From JAHEEL01 sp963700375 (GTDB lineage: Bacteria; Actinomycetota; Acidimicrobiia; Spongiisociales; UBA5794), in the NCBI GenBank assembly GCA_963700375.1, contig CAVOXF010000007.1, forward strand, positions 50,221 through 114,220: a stretch of DNA of 64,000 nucleotides, written 5' to 3'. Below, piece after piece: positions 1-9,369 of this stretch (within the stretch, counting starts at the first letter, position 1; every line of letters begins with the position of its first letter). Made by a program: the position numbers and the translations under genes. Under the pieces are notes generated by a model. It searched no databases. It saw nothing but the letters and a program-made list of their open reading frames with translations, and was not told the DNA's origin.

Positions 1-496
1 CCTCGCCGACATTGAAGATCAGGTCGAACGTCCGAACCACGCGGTTCCCGCCCTCGGCCTCATAGCCCGTGAAGTCGTCGAGTTGCCCGAGGACGATGTT
101 CACACCGACGGCGTTGATGAAGCCGACCATCACCGCGTTGGACACGAAACGCAGGATCGAGCCAAGCCTGAGCAAGCCGGCAACCAGCATCACGATCCCT
201 GTCAGGATCGAGAGTGTGAACAGAGCCCGGCCCGGATCCTCTGCGGTGTGGATCACTGAGACATCGGCGACGACGATCGCCATCGCTCCGGTCGCCTGCA
301 CCGCCATGAACGACGAACTGGTGAACAGCGCACCGGTGACGGTCCCGACCATGTACGCGTAGAGGCCGTACACGGGATTGACCCCGGCGAGCAGACCCCC
401 GGCAAGGCCGTCCGGGACGCTCTCGACGCCGAGAACAACGCCCGCGACCGCATCGCTCTTCAGCGTCTCTCTTCGGTAGAGGGATCGGATGTTCAC
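1..496 (-). CDS. SulP-family anion transporter, N-terminal part (runs off window)
   Basis: Reading the minus strand from a GTG at 494-496 gives about 165 residues with no stop before the window edge. The product starts with a short basic cytoplasmic stretch (RSLYRRETLKSDAVAGVVLG). It then shows the SulP hallmark 'ESVPDGLAGGLLAGVNPVYGLY', with ESVPDGLA in place of the usual P-AMAYA-LAG, followed by hydrophobic helices including TGIVMLVAGLLRLG and FVSNAVMVGFINAVGVNIVLG. SulP proteins carry sulfate, bicarbonate or other anions across the inner membrane; the C-terminal STAS domain would lie outside the window. The substrate cannot be told. No strong Shine-Dalgarno is visible, so the start is tentative. 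Confidence 0.8.
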   Translation of the reverse strand, partial: MNIRSLYRRETLKSDAVAGVVLGVESVPDGLAGGLLAGVNPVYGLYAYMVGTVTGALFTSSSFMAVQATGAMAIVVADVSVIHTAEDPGRALFTLSILTGIVMLVAGLLRLGSILRFVSNAVMVGFINAVGVNIVLGQLDDFTGYEAEGGNRVVRTFDLIFNVGE

Positions 497-717
497 GGGT
501 CACCAACTCTCGGCGGGTGCTCGTCTCGGAACAGGTTCCGGTGAGACTACCTGCCAGTTCGGGGCGGTAGGCCATGACCGCGGCGATTGTTCGGCCGCCG
601 ATCGAAACCGAACCGGTCTTGGGAACACGTCGCCTCGCTCCACGGTTGCACTGCAGGCGCCGCGCGCTGGACCTCGCTCCAGCGGACGCGGCCCACCGAC
701 GCGAGGAGCGGAACACC

Positions 718-1125
718 GTGAGCGACTGGAACCAGCAGATCATCGACGAATTCAGAGCAGGCGACGGCAAGGTTGGCGGCATGTTCGAGGGAGCGCCGCT
801 CCTTCTCCTCCACCACGCCGGCGCCCGAACGGGTACCAGGCGGGTGACGCCCCTGATGTATCAGGCCACCCCAACCGGCTATGCCGTCTTCGCGTCCAAG
901 GCCGGAGCGGATTCGAACCCGGACTGGTTCTACAACGTGGTGACAAACGCCGAAACGAGGGTTGAGGTCGGATCGGACGCCGTGCCTGTGACCGCGCGCG
1001 TGGCCCGGGGCGACGAATACGACGAGATCTGGAACCGTCAGAAGCAGGAATGGCCGCAGTTCGCCGAGTACGAGCGGCAGACATCTCGCGAGGTCATCCC
1101 GGTCGTCATTCTGGAACGCACCTAG
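718..1125 (+). CDS. DDN-type (deazaflavin/F420-dependent) nitroreductase family protein
   Basis: The 135-residue product begins MSDWNQQIIDEFRAGDGKVG and carries the family pattern 'LLLHHAGARTGTRRVTPLMY', then a 'NPDWFYNVVTNAETRVEV' segment, all typical of the single-domain split-barrel DDN family. Family members use cofactor F420H2 to reduce quinones or other acceptors, so the gene fits an F420-making actinobacterium. I chose the GTG at 718 because GAGGAG lies about 9 bases upstream (703-708) and the homologous sequence begins there. The frame stays open to 574, but that upstream part is Arg-rich and does not look like protein. The gene stands alone between the SulP gene and a decayed kinase. 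The exact substrate is unknown. Confidence 0.8.
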   Translation: MSDWNQQIIDEFRAGDGKVGGMFEGAPLLLLHHAGARTGTRRVTPLMYQATPTGYAVFASKAGADSNPDWFYNVVTNAETRVEVGSDAVPVTARVARGDEYDEIWNRQKQEWPQFAEYERQTSREVIPVVILERT

Positions 1126-1164
1126 CGGTCCGATCGACCCGAGGCATCCGATCTCAGCCGGCCT

Positions 1165-2554
1165 CTACTGGAGCGGGACAAGCATCTCACCGTCACCGAC
1201 CGGGTCCAGAGACGGTTCCTCACCGGCCGGCAGCACCGGAAGCCGTTCGCGAATCGCGGTCGTATGCAGGAGTTCGAGTTCGAAGATCGTCCAGTCACTC
1301 TCGGTCGGCAGGACAGGTCGCTTCCCATGAGCCCTGCGATACGGTGGGAGACGTGGAGGCCAAGCCCGATGGCCGGGTCTTGCCGTCGTCAGTGCGTGCG
1401 CGGTTGAATTCGTCGAAGATGTTTCGCCCATGTCCGGGCGGAACGCCTGGTCCGTTGTCGGCGACCGCCAGCGTGACTCCCTCGCCACGACAACCGATCC
1501 GGATCTCGACTTGCTGCCAACCGTATCGCGCGGCGTTGCTCATCAGGCAGCGAAGGATCTGTCGAACTCGGATCGGATCGCCGAGCGCCGCTGCGCCGCG
1601 TCGTGAATCGGTTTGTCGTCCGGAGTGCGTGGTGCGCCGGCATCAACCACCGCTCGTGCTTCCTCCGCGAGGGCGACCGATACCGACGCCACAATCAACG
1701 CGTGGATGTCGGTCCTAGCGGCACCCAAGAGGTCCTCAACGATGTCCGCGATCTCGCGAACGTGCTGAACGACGAGGTTGACGATCTCCATACCTCCTGG
1801 CTCGAGTCCGACAGCCCCCTCCCCAAGGGCCGCTGAGAATCCGAGGACGGCGGTGAGTGGGGTGGGGATCTCGTGGCTGATCGAAGCAAGGAACTGGTCC
1901 TTCGACCCTACGAGGGCCTCGAGATCCTCCATCACCTTGCTCCGCTCCGGAACGATCCGATCATCGCTGCAGCGGTCTGGGGCACACTGATGTCCTCGTA
2001 GCCCCGCGTTCGGTCGACGCGGTAGTCCGTGAAGCCGATCGAACCGACCCACGTCCCACCGACCGAAATCGGGATGCTCAGTTCCGAGTGCAGCCATCGT
2101 CATCGTGGGTATCGCGTTCCCGCCCAGTGGGGTTGGCGGTATGCATGACGGCGATTCGACCATGCGACGGCGCATCATGGACCTCGGAGAGGTCGCTGTA
2201 CGGCGATTCCGTCCGGCTGATCCGCGTCGGCTCATCGGCCTCAATCCAGATCTCCGCATCGACGATGTCTTCGCACCAGGGACGGATCACCCCGTGGATC
2301 GCACGAGAGCACGGTCCGAGAACGGGGTTGGAGGAGTTCTCATCGACGAAGATGTTCTGCGCCGGCGTTGCGTTGAGGAGAGCCGCCGGCGCAGCAGTGA
2401 GGAAGCCCCCCTGCCCGCCAGTGCCAGACCGTGCCGGACGCGATCTCGAACGTGATGACGGTGAGCGACGCGACAACGCGGAAGACGTGCCGTACACGCC
2501 ACATACCCCCGATGCGAACGAGTCCCCGACCGTACCCGACACCGAGCCGCGCAC
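1165..2554 (-). pseudogene. Decayed GAF-domain sensor histidine kinase
   Basis: Pieces of one histidine kinase can be read in order but in different minus-strand frames. Around 2000-2090 a GAF-like end reads ELSIPISVGGTWVGSIGF then RGYEDISVPQTAAAMI. Near 1830-1920 a HisKA box reads SKDQFLASISHEIPTPLTAV, where the usual R-TPL is IPTPL. Near 1440-1540 an ATPase N box and G1 box read SNAARYGWQQVEI and VADNGPGVP. A G2-like GLGLHVSHRIAGLMG and a C-terminal FELELLHTTAIRERLPVLP follow in further frames. At least three frame changes are needed, so it is either a true pseudogene or multiply mis-sequenced. Three other genes here carry single-base errors, but this many shifts plus altered motifs favours decay. 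The region upstream to 2786 holds nothing I can assign. Confidence 0.7.
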
Positions 2555-2786
2555 CTTGTGCCGCGACGATTCCTGCCTCGACGGTCATCGTATCCGCCAG
2601 CCCGCATCCGGCGAGCGTGTTCCCCTCTTGCGGCGGTCGTCTTCGACACGCGCACGCCGAGACCTGAGAACGGGCCCACCGCCTTCGACCACTTTCGCGT
2701 CGTCGCGGCGAGAATCCCCAGAGCACGAGTCAGGGGGCGCCCTGTGCGGCGCCAGCTGACTCGTGCGTTGGGTTCGACGAAAGGGG

Positions 2787-4277
2787 TTACAGGCCGCTCT
2801 GGTAGGCGGATCCGGTCAGCTTGGTGAGATCCATCGCATAGAGGAGACAGACGCCGCTGCGGCCCCCTGCCTCCCACCCGTCTTGCTCCGGCCATGTCCC
2901 GGTGATGTCGAGCGCCGACACCTCGTAGTCGCTGCCCACGTATGCAGCGAACCCGTTGAGACACACACTCTGCAGTTCGGTACTCAGAGCCTCATCGCCC
3001 GGGTACGGCCCATCGGCAAAGAGGGTTGTGTAGTAGACCTCGTTGTCGTGCGGATCGGCGCAGGCGATCGTCGTGTACCCGGATCCCTCCGCGTAGAGCG
3101 CGAGCTGGTCGTCGTCGAGGCAATCGCCGACGACCAGATCGGCCGTCTCGCCGCCGCCCGCCGTCGTGTCGGAACCGCCGTCGCCGGCGGCAACCGTCGT
3201 TTCTGGCGTTGAGCCGCCGGCCGTGCCGCCTCCGATGAGGGCAAGCTTCTTGTCGGTATTGAGGGTGCCCTCCATGTACGCGAGTTCGGAATCGCGCCAG
3301 ACCTCGATCTGAATCGCGGACTCCGCGTCATGACTCCGAAGGACGTCGCAGTAGTCAGACATCGTCCCGTCCGTCGCTGGGATGAGGCCTTCGATCTCGC
3401 TCACGATATCGCCGCCCCGGATGCCTACGAGATCGGCTGGAGACCCGGAAGCGACTGAGTAGACCCAGATGCCGGACCCTTCTTCGGTCAGCAGCGCCGA
3501 GCCGTTGATGCCGATCGATGTGACGTCCTCACCGGCCTGGAGCATCGGGATGACCTGGCGGGCCTCGTCATACCCGATGGCGAACGTCTGGCCTTGGTCG
3601 TCTCCCGCATAGTTCACGCCCACGACGCGACCCTGGTCGGTGACGAGTGGTCCACCGGAGTTTCCGGGAAGAATGTCGGTCGTGTGCTCGATGACCTTGT
3701 CAACGGAGGCCCAGCTCGTCTCACCGTCGGCGTTCTCTTTCGAGACAATGCCATCGAGGAGGGTGTATTCATGATCGCCGAGCGGGAAGCCGGCGGCGTA
3801 GACGTTGATTCCGACCGCCACTTCGTCGGCGTACCAGGCGAGGTATTCGAACCCTTCACCTTCAACATCTATCACGGCGAGGTCGGAGCATTCAGAGACT
3901 CCAAGAATCTTGGCGTTGCGAGGTTCGTCCTCGCCGTCGACATAGACCTGGAGAAAGGCGGCGCCGGTAACGACATGGTTGTTGGTCACGGCGATCCCGT
4001 CCGGACTGATGAAGAAGCCACTTCCGGACGACCCCTCGTTGTAGGAAGTGCCTTCGCCCGGATAGTCAAATGACCCCTGAGCTTCGATGCGGACGACGGC
4101 GCCCCGCACATCCTCGAGGGCCTTGACCGCATTGTCTGCGTCGGCAACGACCACAACCGTGGTTTCGCTATCGGCGGCGTCCTCTCCTGAGCCCCCACAA
4201 GCAGCCGCCACCAGCGCAAGAGCGACCAGAAGCACGCTCAGTTCCACTCGCCGCCTGCCGGACATCTGTGATCTCAT
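2787..4277 (-). CDS. HtrA-like S1C serine protease lipoprotein with PDZ and C-terminal septum-formation-type domain
   Basis: The product is 496 residues. A lipoprotein signal peptide ends in a lipobox (LVAAAC) with the lipidated Cys at 27. A trypsin-fold domain follows, with the catalytic triad visible as His101 (VTNNHVV), Asp132 (SDLAVID) and Ser207 (GNSGGPL). A PDZ domain then covers roughly 270-350. A Thr/Gly-rich linker leads to a C-terminal domain (about 385-496) with paired cysteines (VGDCLDD, TTIACADPHDNEVYY, SVCLNGF, GVCLLYA), which resembles the 'septum formation' domain of actinobacterial surface proteins. It should act outside the membrane as a housekeeping or stress protease. The ATG at 4277 has AAAGGG 7 bases upstream; longer starts lack this. 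It lies 208 bases downstream of oleD and may be transcribed with it. Confidence 0.85.
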   Translation of the reverse strand: MRSQMSGRRRVELSVLLVALALVAAACGGSGEDAADSETTVVVVADADNAVKALEDVRGAVVRIEAQGSFDYPGEGTSYNEGSSGSGFFISPDGIAVTNNHVVTGAAFLQVYVDGEDEPRNAKILGVSECSDLAVIDVEGEGFEYLAWYADEVAVGINVYAAGFPLGDHEYTLLDGIVSKENADGETSWASVDKVIEHTTDILPGNSGGPLVTDQGRVVGVNYAGDDQGQTFAIGYDEARQVIPMLQAGEDVTSIGINGSALLTEEGSGIWVYSVASGSPADLVGIRGGDIVSEIEGLIPATDGTMSDYCDVLRSHDAESAIQIEVWRDSELAYMEGTLNTDKKLALIGGGTAGGSTPETTVAAGDGGSDTTAGGGETADLVVGDCLDDDQLALYAEGSGYTTIACADPHDNEVYYTTLFADGPYPGDEALSTELQSVCLNGFAAYVGSDYEVSALDITGTWPEQDGWEAGGRSGVCLLYAMDLTKLTGSAYQSGL

Positions 4278-4485
4278 CCTTCGACCCTTTCGGTCAGTTC
4301 GCTGGCCGTCGCCCGAATCTGGCAACGCGGGCGTCTCTTTCCGCACTGTGCCTCGATGGGTGCAGCGCGACTGTCTCCATACGCTTGTGTCGGCAAACAC
4401 AAGCCTGGAGTTGAGCCGAGTATCGGGAGAATCCAGCCTGGACCGGCAAGACCGCGATCGGCGCTTCGGTCGAGGATCCGGAGGG

Positions 4486-5478
4486 TCAGACGACGTCGTC
4501 AGTCGTCGGAGTGTCGGCCGCGAACCACGCGCCGAGACGGTCGAACCCTTCCGCAAGCGTGATCGCGGGACGCCACCGCAGCGCGCGGCGGGTCTCACTC
4601 TGAGCGAACCAGTGGGCCGTCCCGAGTTGTTCGGCGAGGAAGCTGGTCATCGGCGGATCGCCACTGCTCCCCCGCCGCTCCCAGATCCGCTCTGCAACGA
4701 AGCCACCGCCCCAGGCAACGCGATAGGGAATCCGCACGCGAGACGGCTCGAGACCTGCAGCGAGCACGATGCGGTTCAGGATCTCGCGCACCGGACGTGG
4801 CTCTCCGTTCGTGACAACGAGCGCCCGTCCACCGATTTCGGGGGCGCGGTCGAGGGAAGCCACGAGTGCGTCGGCCGCGTTGGCGACGTAGGTCGTGTCG
4901 ATCAGCGCCGCGCCCGTCCCGATGGTTGGGAGCCGTCCGGAGCGGGCACGCTCGACGATTCGGCCGATGAGTTGCGTGTCGCCCGGCCCCCACACGAGAT
5001 GGGGCCTGATGGCAACCACCGCCAGGTCGGGCGAGTCTGCGCCGAGGGCGATCAATTCGCCTTGTGCCTTGCTCCGCGCATAGTTGCCCCGCGCACGGTC
5101 TGGATCGGCCGATCCGGCATGAGCGCCCACGAGCGACTTGCCGTGATAGGCGACCGACGGTGATGAGACATACACGAGCCGCCGGACTTCGGACGACTTC
5201 GCTGCCGCGACGACGTTCCGGGTGCCGATGACGTTGGCGGCTTCGTACTCGGACCATGGCCCGGTCACACCCACACGAGCCGCAAGGTGGATCACGGCAT
5301 CGACGCCGCCAACCGCCCCGTCGACGGCGTCGGGGTCCGCGACGTCGCCGAGGTGCTCCGCGAGGTCGGAGAAGCCGGAACGGCGCTGGAATACCGACAC
5401 GTCGTCGCCGCGCGAGACCAGTCGCTCGACCACGGCTCCGCCGAGCAGGCTCGTCGCACCGGTGACGAGCACCTTCAT
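4486..5478 (-). CDS. oleD: OleD-like NAD(P)-dependent beta-keto acid reductase (SDR family)
   Basis: This 330-residue extended short-chain dehydrogenase has the N-terminal nucleotide-binding motif MKVLVTGATSLLGGAVVERL and resembles 3-beta-hydroxysteroid dehydrogenase-type epimerases. The active-site region reads YVSSPSVAYHG with a later NYARSKAQGE (Tyr-x3-Lys). In olefin/beta-lactone biosynthesis OleD reduces the 2-alkyl-3-ketoacid made by OleA to the 2-alkyl-3-hydroxyacid. Assignment as OleD rather than a generic epimerase rests on its place directly after oleBC. Its ATG overlaps the oleBC stop (ATGA), so the two are probably translationally coupled. It is the last gene of the three-gene ole operon. 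Confidence 0.82.
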   Translation of the reverse strand: MKVLVTGATSLLGGAVVERLVSRGDDVSVFQRRSGFSDLAEHLGDVADPDAVDGAVGGVDAVIHLAARVGVTGPWSEYEAANVIGTRNVVAAAKSSEVRRLVYVSSPSVAYHGKSLVGAHAGSADPDRARGNYARSKAQGELIALGADSPDLAVVAIRPHLVWGPGDTQLIGRIVERARSGRLPTIGTGAALIDTTYVANAADALVASLDRAPEIGGRALVVTNGEPRPVREILNRIVLAAGLEPSRVRIPYRVAWGGGFVAERIWERRGSSGDPPMTSFLAEQLGTAHWFAQSETRRALRWRPAITLAEGFDRLGAWFAADTPTTDDVV

Positions 5479-8045
5479 ATGCGCCCGACTCTCCCACCCG
5501 CGAGCACTCGTTCCGCCCATCGGGCGAGCCGTGTTCGGTTGATCTTGGAGTTGTGGCGCTTGTCGACGGGGAGGCGTGGCGCCACGAGGACCGCGGCAAC
5601 GTCGACGTCGGGGGCCCGAGCCCGAACGATGTCGGAGAGGGCCTCGTCGGCCAGACCCGGACGCGACCTGCCCCCAGCGGGCACGATAACGACGACGACC
5701 TGTTGCAGACCTGCCGGTCCGACTCCGACCACGGCGGCGTGCTCCACTTGCGGGGCGTTCGCCACCGCGTGTTCAATCCCGATGGGAGTCACGGGACCGT
5801 TGGCGGTCGTCACGATGTGACCCACCCGGCCCTCGATCCACAGCCGGCCCTCCTCGTCCAGGTGCCCGACGTCTCCGCTCCTGTGCCATCCCTCGGGCTG
5901 TGACGCGGCGTGCTCCGTCATCCAGAGCTTGTCGTACCCGTCGCGCATGTGCGGAGCCCGAATGCACACCTCTCCAACGACGCCCGGCTCAGCCGTCAAT
6001 CCCGTGTTCACGGGCTCGGCCGCGATGAGCGGATCGATCGCGACGTCGACCGAGGGCAGTGGATGCCCGACGCAGACGCCATCTCCCGACCCTGCAGCCT
6101 CGATGCCGGCGAGGCTGATGTCCGCCACTGGGAGCACCTCGGTCATGCCGTACGGCGTGTGGGCTTCGGCGGCGGGAAGGAGTTGTCCCACGGACCGCAG
6201 GATCGCCGCAGGCACCGGAGCCCCGGCCGACATCAGCAAACGCACGTCCTGCATGGACGCCGCGTCCTCTGGAGACATCTGATCCGCGGTGGCGACCACG
6301 TTTCTCAGCGCGGCAGGCGAGGCGAAGACCAGCGTCGCGTCGACGGACTGGACGGCAGCGGCGAGCGCGTTTGCGGTCAGGCTCCCCGGCGACGTCACCT
6401 CCATATCGGGCACCACAGAAGGGATCCCCATCGCCGGGCCGTAGAGCGCGAACGGACCGAACGCGGCCACCAGGCGGTCATCGGACCTGATGTTGAAGAG
6501 GTCGACGAGGGCGTCGCGTTGCGCCTGCATCTGGTGATGTCGATAGGTGACGCCCTTCGCCGGACCGGTCGCTCCCGACGTGAACCCGATCGCGGCTTCG
6601 TCGGATGAGGTGGGTGGAGGGGGCACCGGACGCCCGCGACCGTGTTCACGGAGTTCGTCCAGAGTCGCGGCCACCCCGACCATCCGCCGCTGCGCCCGCG
6701 ACATCGGAACCGATGAGATGCGAACGCCCGGCCAGCGCAGAGCACGGGCGGCGGCGAGGGCACGGGGAATCCCGATGAGATATGCGGGGTTCGCGCTCGT
6801 CAGCGCCCGGGTCATGCCGCGCACACCAAGACCGGCGTCGGCAACGACCACGACAGCCCCGAGGCGCCAGCAGGCATACACGCAGACGGCCACGTCGATG
6901 CCGGGCGGCACCAGGAGGGCGACCCGGTCTCCCTTCTCGACGCCGAGGTCGGCAAGACCCGACGCGACCCTGTTCACATCCGCGTTGAGTTCAGCAAAGG
7001 AGATCACCGCCTCAGGCCCCTCGGGCCCCATCTCGACGATGGCGATCGCCTCATCGGCAGCGTGATCGGCAAGCGCCCCCCACAGCGGCGCACGCTCGTG
7101 CGCGGCTTCCGACGCGAGCGGGCGGCGGTCGATCTGTTCGAGCCACTCGTACACGACAGGCGCGATGTCGGCGTCTTCCGGTACGAGATGACTGGCGCCG
7201 ATGAAGCGGTGAACATCCGCCTGCGGCAACCGTTCAGCGAAGTCGCGTAGGTACAGATCGGAGAAGACCGGGTCGGACGGCCCCCACAGCAGGAGCGTTG
7301 GCGTTTCCCGCAGGTCGGAGAGGCCGGCGGCGATCCTGTCCAGCGCTTCTGCACTCGGATGGTCCGGACTCAGGGGGATGTCCTCAACGAACGTAGCGAT
7401 AGCGGCTCGTCGGTCGGCGCTGCCGTATGGGGCTTCGTAGGCCTCGCGGATCGCGCGGGCCGGGCGAGGTCGGGAGAGGGCCATGGTCCCGCGAACGAAC
7501 ATCGGAGTCGTTGAGCATACCGTCTTCAGCACCCCGGGTACCCGGACCGTCCGGATCAATCCCGGTGCGGCGGAACCAGCGGGCTGGTGCACCGCCGTGT
7601 TCATCAAGACGAGGCCGGCAACCCGCTCGCGGTGACGCTCCGCCCAGCCGAGGGCGATGGGCCCGCCCCAGTCGTGGGCGACAGCGACGATCGGACTGCT
7701 GAGATCGAGCTGGTCGCTGAGAGCGGACAGATCATCGACCCGCTGCTGCAAACGGCGTACCGTGCCGGTCCGCTCCGAGTACCCCATGTCGAGCTGGTCG
7801 ATCGCGATGACCCGAACGTTGTCCGGCGCCTGAACGATCAGGGCGCGCCAGAGATACGACCAGGTTGGGTTCCCGTGGACACAAAGCAGCGTGAACGTGG
7901 GATCGACGACCTGATTGTCGAGGAGATGCCATGTTCGCCCAACACCGTCGAGATCCGGTGTCTCGATCAGGCGCGACCACTCCGGTTCGAGGCCGGGGAG
8001 GCCGGGTGGTGGCAGAGCGGCGGGCGAGACGGGGCCGGCCGTCAC
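5475..8045 (-). CDS. oleBC: OleBC fusion: beta-lactone decarboxylase plus beta-lactone synthetase
   Basis: The 856-residue product has two parts. Residues about 15-310 form an alpha/beta hydrolase of the haloalkane-dehalogenase kind, with the oxyanion motif HGNPTWSYLWR and the nucleophile Asp125 in AHDWGGPIAL; this is the OleB half, which decarboxylates a beta-lactone to a cis-olefin. Residues about 335-856 form an AMP-binding enzyme with a P-loop-like TSGATGPAKGVTYRH, a GEVCIRAPHMRDGY motif and HRSGDVGHLDEEGRLWIEGR; this is OleC, the ATP-dependent beta-lactone synthetase. The fused form is known from actinobacteria such as Micrococcus. The GTG at 8045 overlaps the oleA stop (GTGA). The frame is open further upstream but there lies inside oleA. 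Confidence 0.9.
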   Translation of the reverse strand: MTAGPVSPAALPPPGLPGLEPEWSRLIETPDLDGVGRTWHLLDNQVVDPTFTLLCVHGNPTWSYLWRALIVQAPDNVRVIAIDQLDMGYSERTGTVRRLQQRVDDLSALSDQLDLSSPIVAVAHDWGGPIALGWAERHRERVAGLVLMNTAVHQPAGSAAPGLIRTVRVPGVLKTVCSTTPMFVRGTMALSRPRPARAIREAYEAPYGSADRRAAIATFVEDIPLSPDHPSAEALDRIAAGLSDLRETPTLLLWGPSDPVFSDLYLRDFAERLPQADVHRFIGASHLVPEDADIAPVVYEWLEQIDRRPLASEAAHERAPLWGALADHAADEAIAIVEMGPEGPEAVISFAELNADVNRVASGLADLGVEKGDRVALLVPPGIDVAVCVYACWRLGAVVVVADAGLGVRGMTRALTSANPAYLIGIPRALAAARALRWPGVRISSVPMSRAQRRMVGVAATLDELREHGRGRPVPPPPTSSDEAAIGFTSGATGPAKGVTYRHHQMQAQRDALVDLFNIRSDDRLVAAFGPFALYGPAMGIPSVVPDMEVTSPGSLTANALAAAVQSVDATLVFASPAALRNVVATADQMSPEDAASMQDVRLLMSAGAPVPAAILRSVGQLLPAAEAHTPYGMTEVLPVADISLAGIEAAGSGDGVCVGHPLPSVDVAIDPLIAAEPVNTGLTAEPGVVGEVCIRAPHMRDGYDKLWMTEHAASQPEGWHRSGDVGHLDEEGRLWIEGRVGHIVTTANGPVTPIGIEHAVANAPQVEHAAVVGVGPAGLQQVVVVIVPAGGRSRPGLADEALSDIVRARAPDVDVAAVLVAPRLPVDKRHNSKINRTRLARWAERVLAGGRVGRI

Positions 8046-9061
8046 CAGCGCAGTTCCATCACCGCTGTGTTGATGCCCGAACCGATGCCCATCAGCAACA
8101 CCTGGTCGCCTGGATTGAGGTTCTCGGCCTCCATGGAAAGCGTGATCGGAATCGATGCCGGGCCGACATTGCCGAGGAACGGGAACGTGAGCGGGACTCT
8201 GTTGATATCGATCCCGAGCCGCTCGCAGAGCATGTTCGTGTGCACCTGGGAGATCTGATGGAAGATGTAGCGGTCGGCGTCGAGGTATCCGTGCTCCTCG
8301 GCGTCGCCCCACGCAAGCTTGGAGACCTGAAGCCCCGCTTCCAACAAGGCTCTCGTGTCGGTCTGCATCCTGTCGAGGCTCCCGACACAGAGCTTGTGGT
8401 GGCTGGTATCAGCGTGCGCCATCCCACCAACCACCTGGTGGCTGCCGGGGTTGTCGGAGTAGCGGCCGATGACCGCTGCCGCACCTCCTGATCCGAGGGT
8501 GAGCGAGGCAAACTCGGCAAAGAGGTCGGCCATCGTCGCGTCCGGGCCGGAGAGGCGGGCCAGGGTTGTTTCCTGCAGGGCGCGGCTTCCCTCGCCGTCG
8601 ACGATCAACGCGTAGTCGATCTGACCGCTGTCGATCATGTTGCCGGCGACCTGCAGAGCGTTCACGAACCCGAGGCAGGCGTTGGAGAGGTCGAAGCTGA
8701 GGCACGAGCTTGGAAGGTCGAGGGTGTGGTGAACGGTCACCGCCGACGAGGGTTCGAGCCGGTCACGGCAGACCGAGGTGTCGATCAAAAGGCCGATCTC
8801 TTCCACACGGATACCTGCGGCTTCGATCGCCTTCGCTCCGGCGGCCGCTGCGGCATCCGTGAACAGGTATCCCTCGGGCCACCACCGGCGTTCGCGGATG
8901 CCGGCCAGGCTCTCGAGCAGACCCGGTTGAGTCCCGACCCGGGCATAGGTGTCCGCGAGAACCTCGTCGAACTGCGCTGAGGTTACGACCTCCGGGGCAT
9001 CAACATGAGCGACCGAGATCAGGGCGGTATCGGTCATTTCGAACATGGCATTGCCGGACAT
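8042..9061 (-). CDS. oleA: OleA-like thiolase-fold acyl-CoA condensing enzyme
   Basis: This 339-residue KAS III-like protein carries the nucleophile Cys129 in DLSNACLGFVNALQ, and a C-terminal GIGSGINTAVMELRW that supplies the catalytic Asn region. Its N-terminus (ISVAHVDAPEVVTS) matches the OleA pattern AHIDAP. OleA performs a head-to-head Claisen condensation of two fatty acyl-CoAs, giving the 2-alkyl-3-ketoacid that OleD, OleC and OleB convert to a long-chain olefin. Gene order A-BC-D with stop/start overlaps supports a single operon. The ATG at 9061 has an AAGGAAG site about 9 bases upstream. A later ATG (MFEMTDTALI) is a possible alternative start. It is the first gene of the cluster, 136 bases downstream of tRNA-Asn. 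Confidence 0.9.
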   Translation of the reverse strand: MSGNAMFEMTDTALISVAHVDAPEVVTSAQFDEVLADTYARVGTQPGLLESLAGIRERRWWPEGYLFTDAAAAAGAKAIEAAGIRVEEIGLLIDTSVCRDRLEPSSAVTVHHTLDLPSSCLSFDLSNACLGFVNALQVAGNMIDSGQIDYALIVDGEGSRALQETTLARLSGPDATMADLFAEFASLTLGSGGAAAVIGRYSDNPGSHQVVGGMAHADTSHHKLCVGSLDRMQTDTRALLEAGLQVSKLAWGDAEEHGYLDADRYIFHQISQVHTNMLCERLGIDINRVPLTFPFLGNVGPASIPITLSMEAENLNPGDQVLLMGIGSGINTAVMELRW

Positions 9062-9197
9062 CTGAAGCGTCTTCCTTAGCGGGTAGGTGCGATTCTCGCA
9101 GGGTTCCCGCTCAAGCGGTCACCCCGGGAGTGTTCATCGAGCGGCGCCTTCGGCGATACCTCTTCTTGGTGCGGTGGAGTGGTTCCACGCCCGATTG

Positions 9198-9270
9198 CTC
9201 CGGGGGGGAGACTCGAACTCCCAACAAACGGATTAACAGTCCGCTGCTCTGCCGATTGAGCTACCCCGGA
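9198..9270 (-). tRNA. tRNA-Asn (anticodon GUU)
   Basis: On the minus strand a 73-base cloverleaf can be drawn. The acceptor strands TCCGGGG and CCCCGGA pair fully, the anticodon loop CTGTTAA gives GTT, and the T-arm reads GGGAG-TTCGAGT-CTCCC. The discriminator is G, as usual for tRNA-Asn. The gene lies upstream of oleA on the same strand, and the encoded 3' end reads GCA rather than a full CCA. Confidence 0.95.
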
Positions 9271-9369
9271 AGGCGCCCGCCGGAGAGGCGGGCGGCGTGA
9301 AGAATACCAGAGGGCAACCCCAACTCCCCTGCCGGACCGACACCACTCCCGATGTGAGACAATCACTCC

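Noticed and set aside
60..782. 240-codon minus-strand frame over the SulP start and DDN gene
   Set aside because: It is Arg-rich and without motifs; the SulP reading in another frame has clear membrane helices and family motifs.
9273..9294. 8-bp GC hairpin beside tRNA-Asn as a terminator
   Set aside because: It lies upstream of the tRNA on its own strand and has no T-run in either direction, so no role can be supported.
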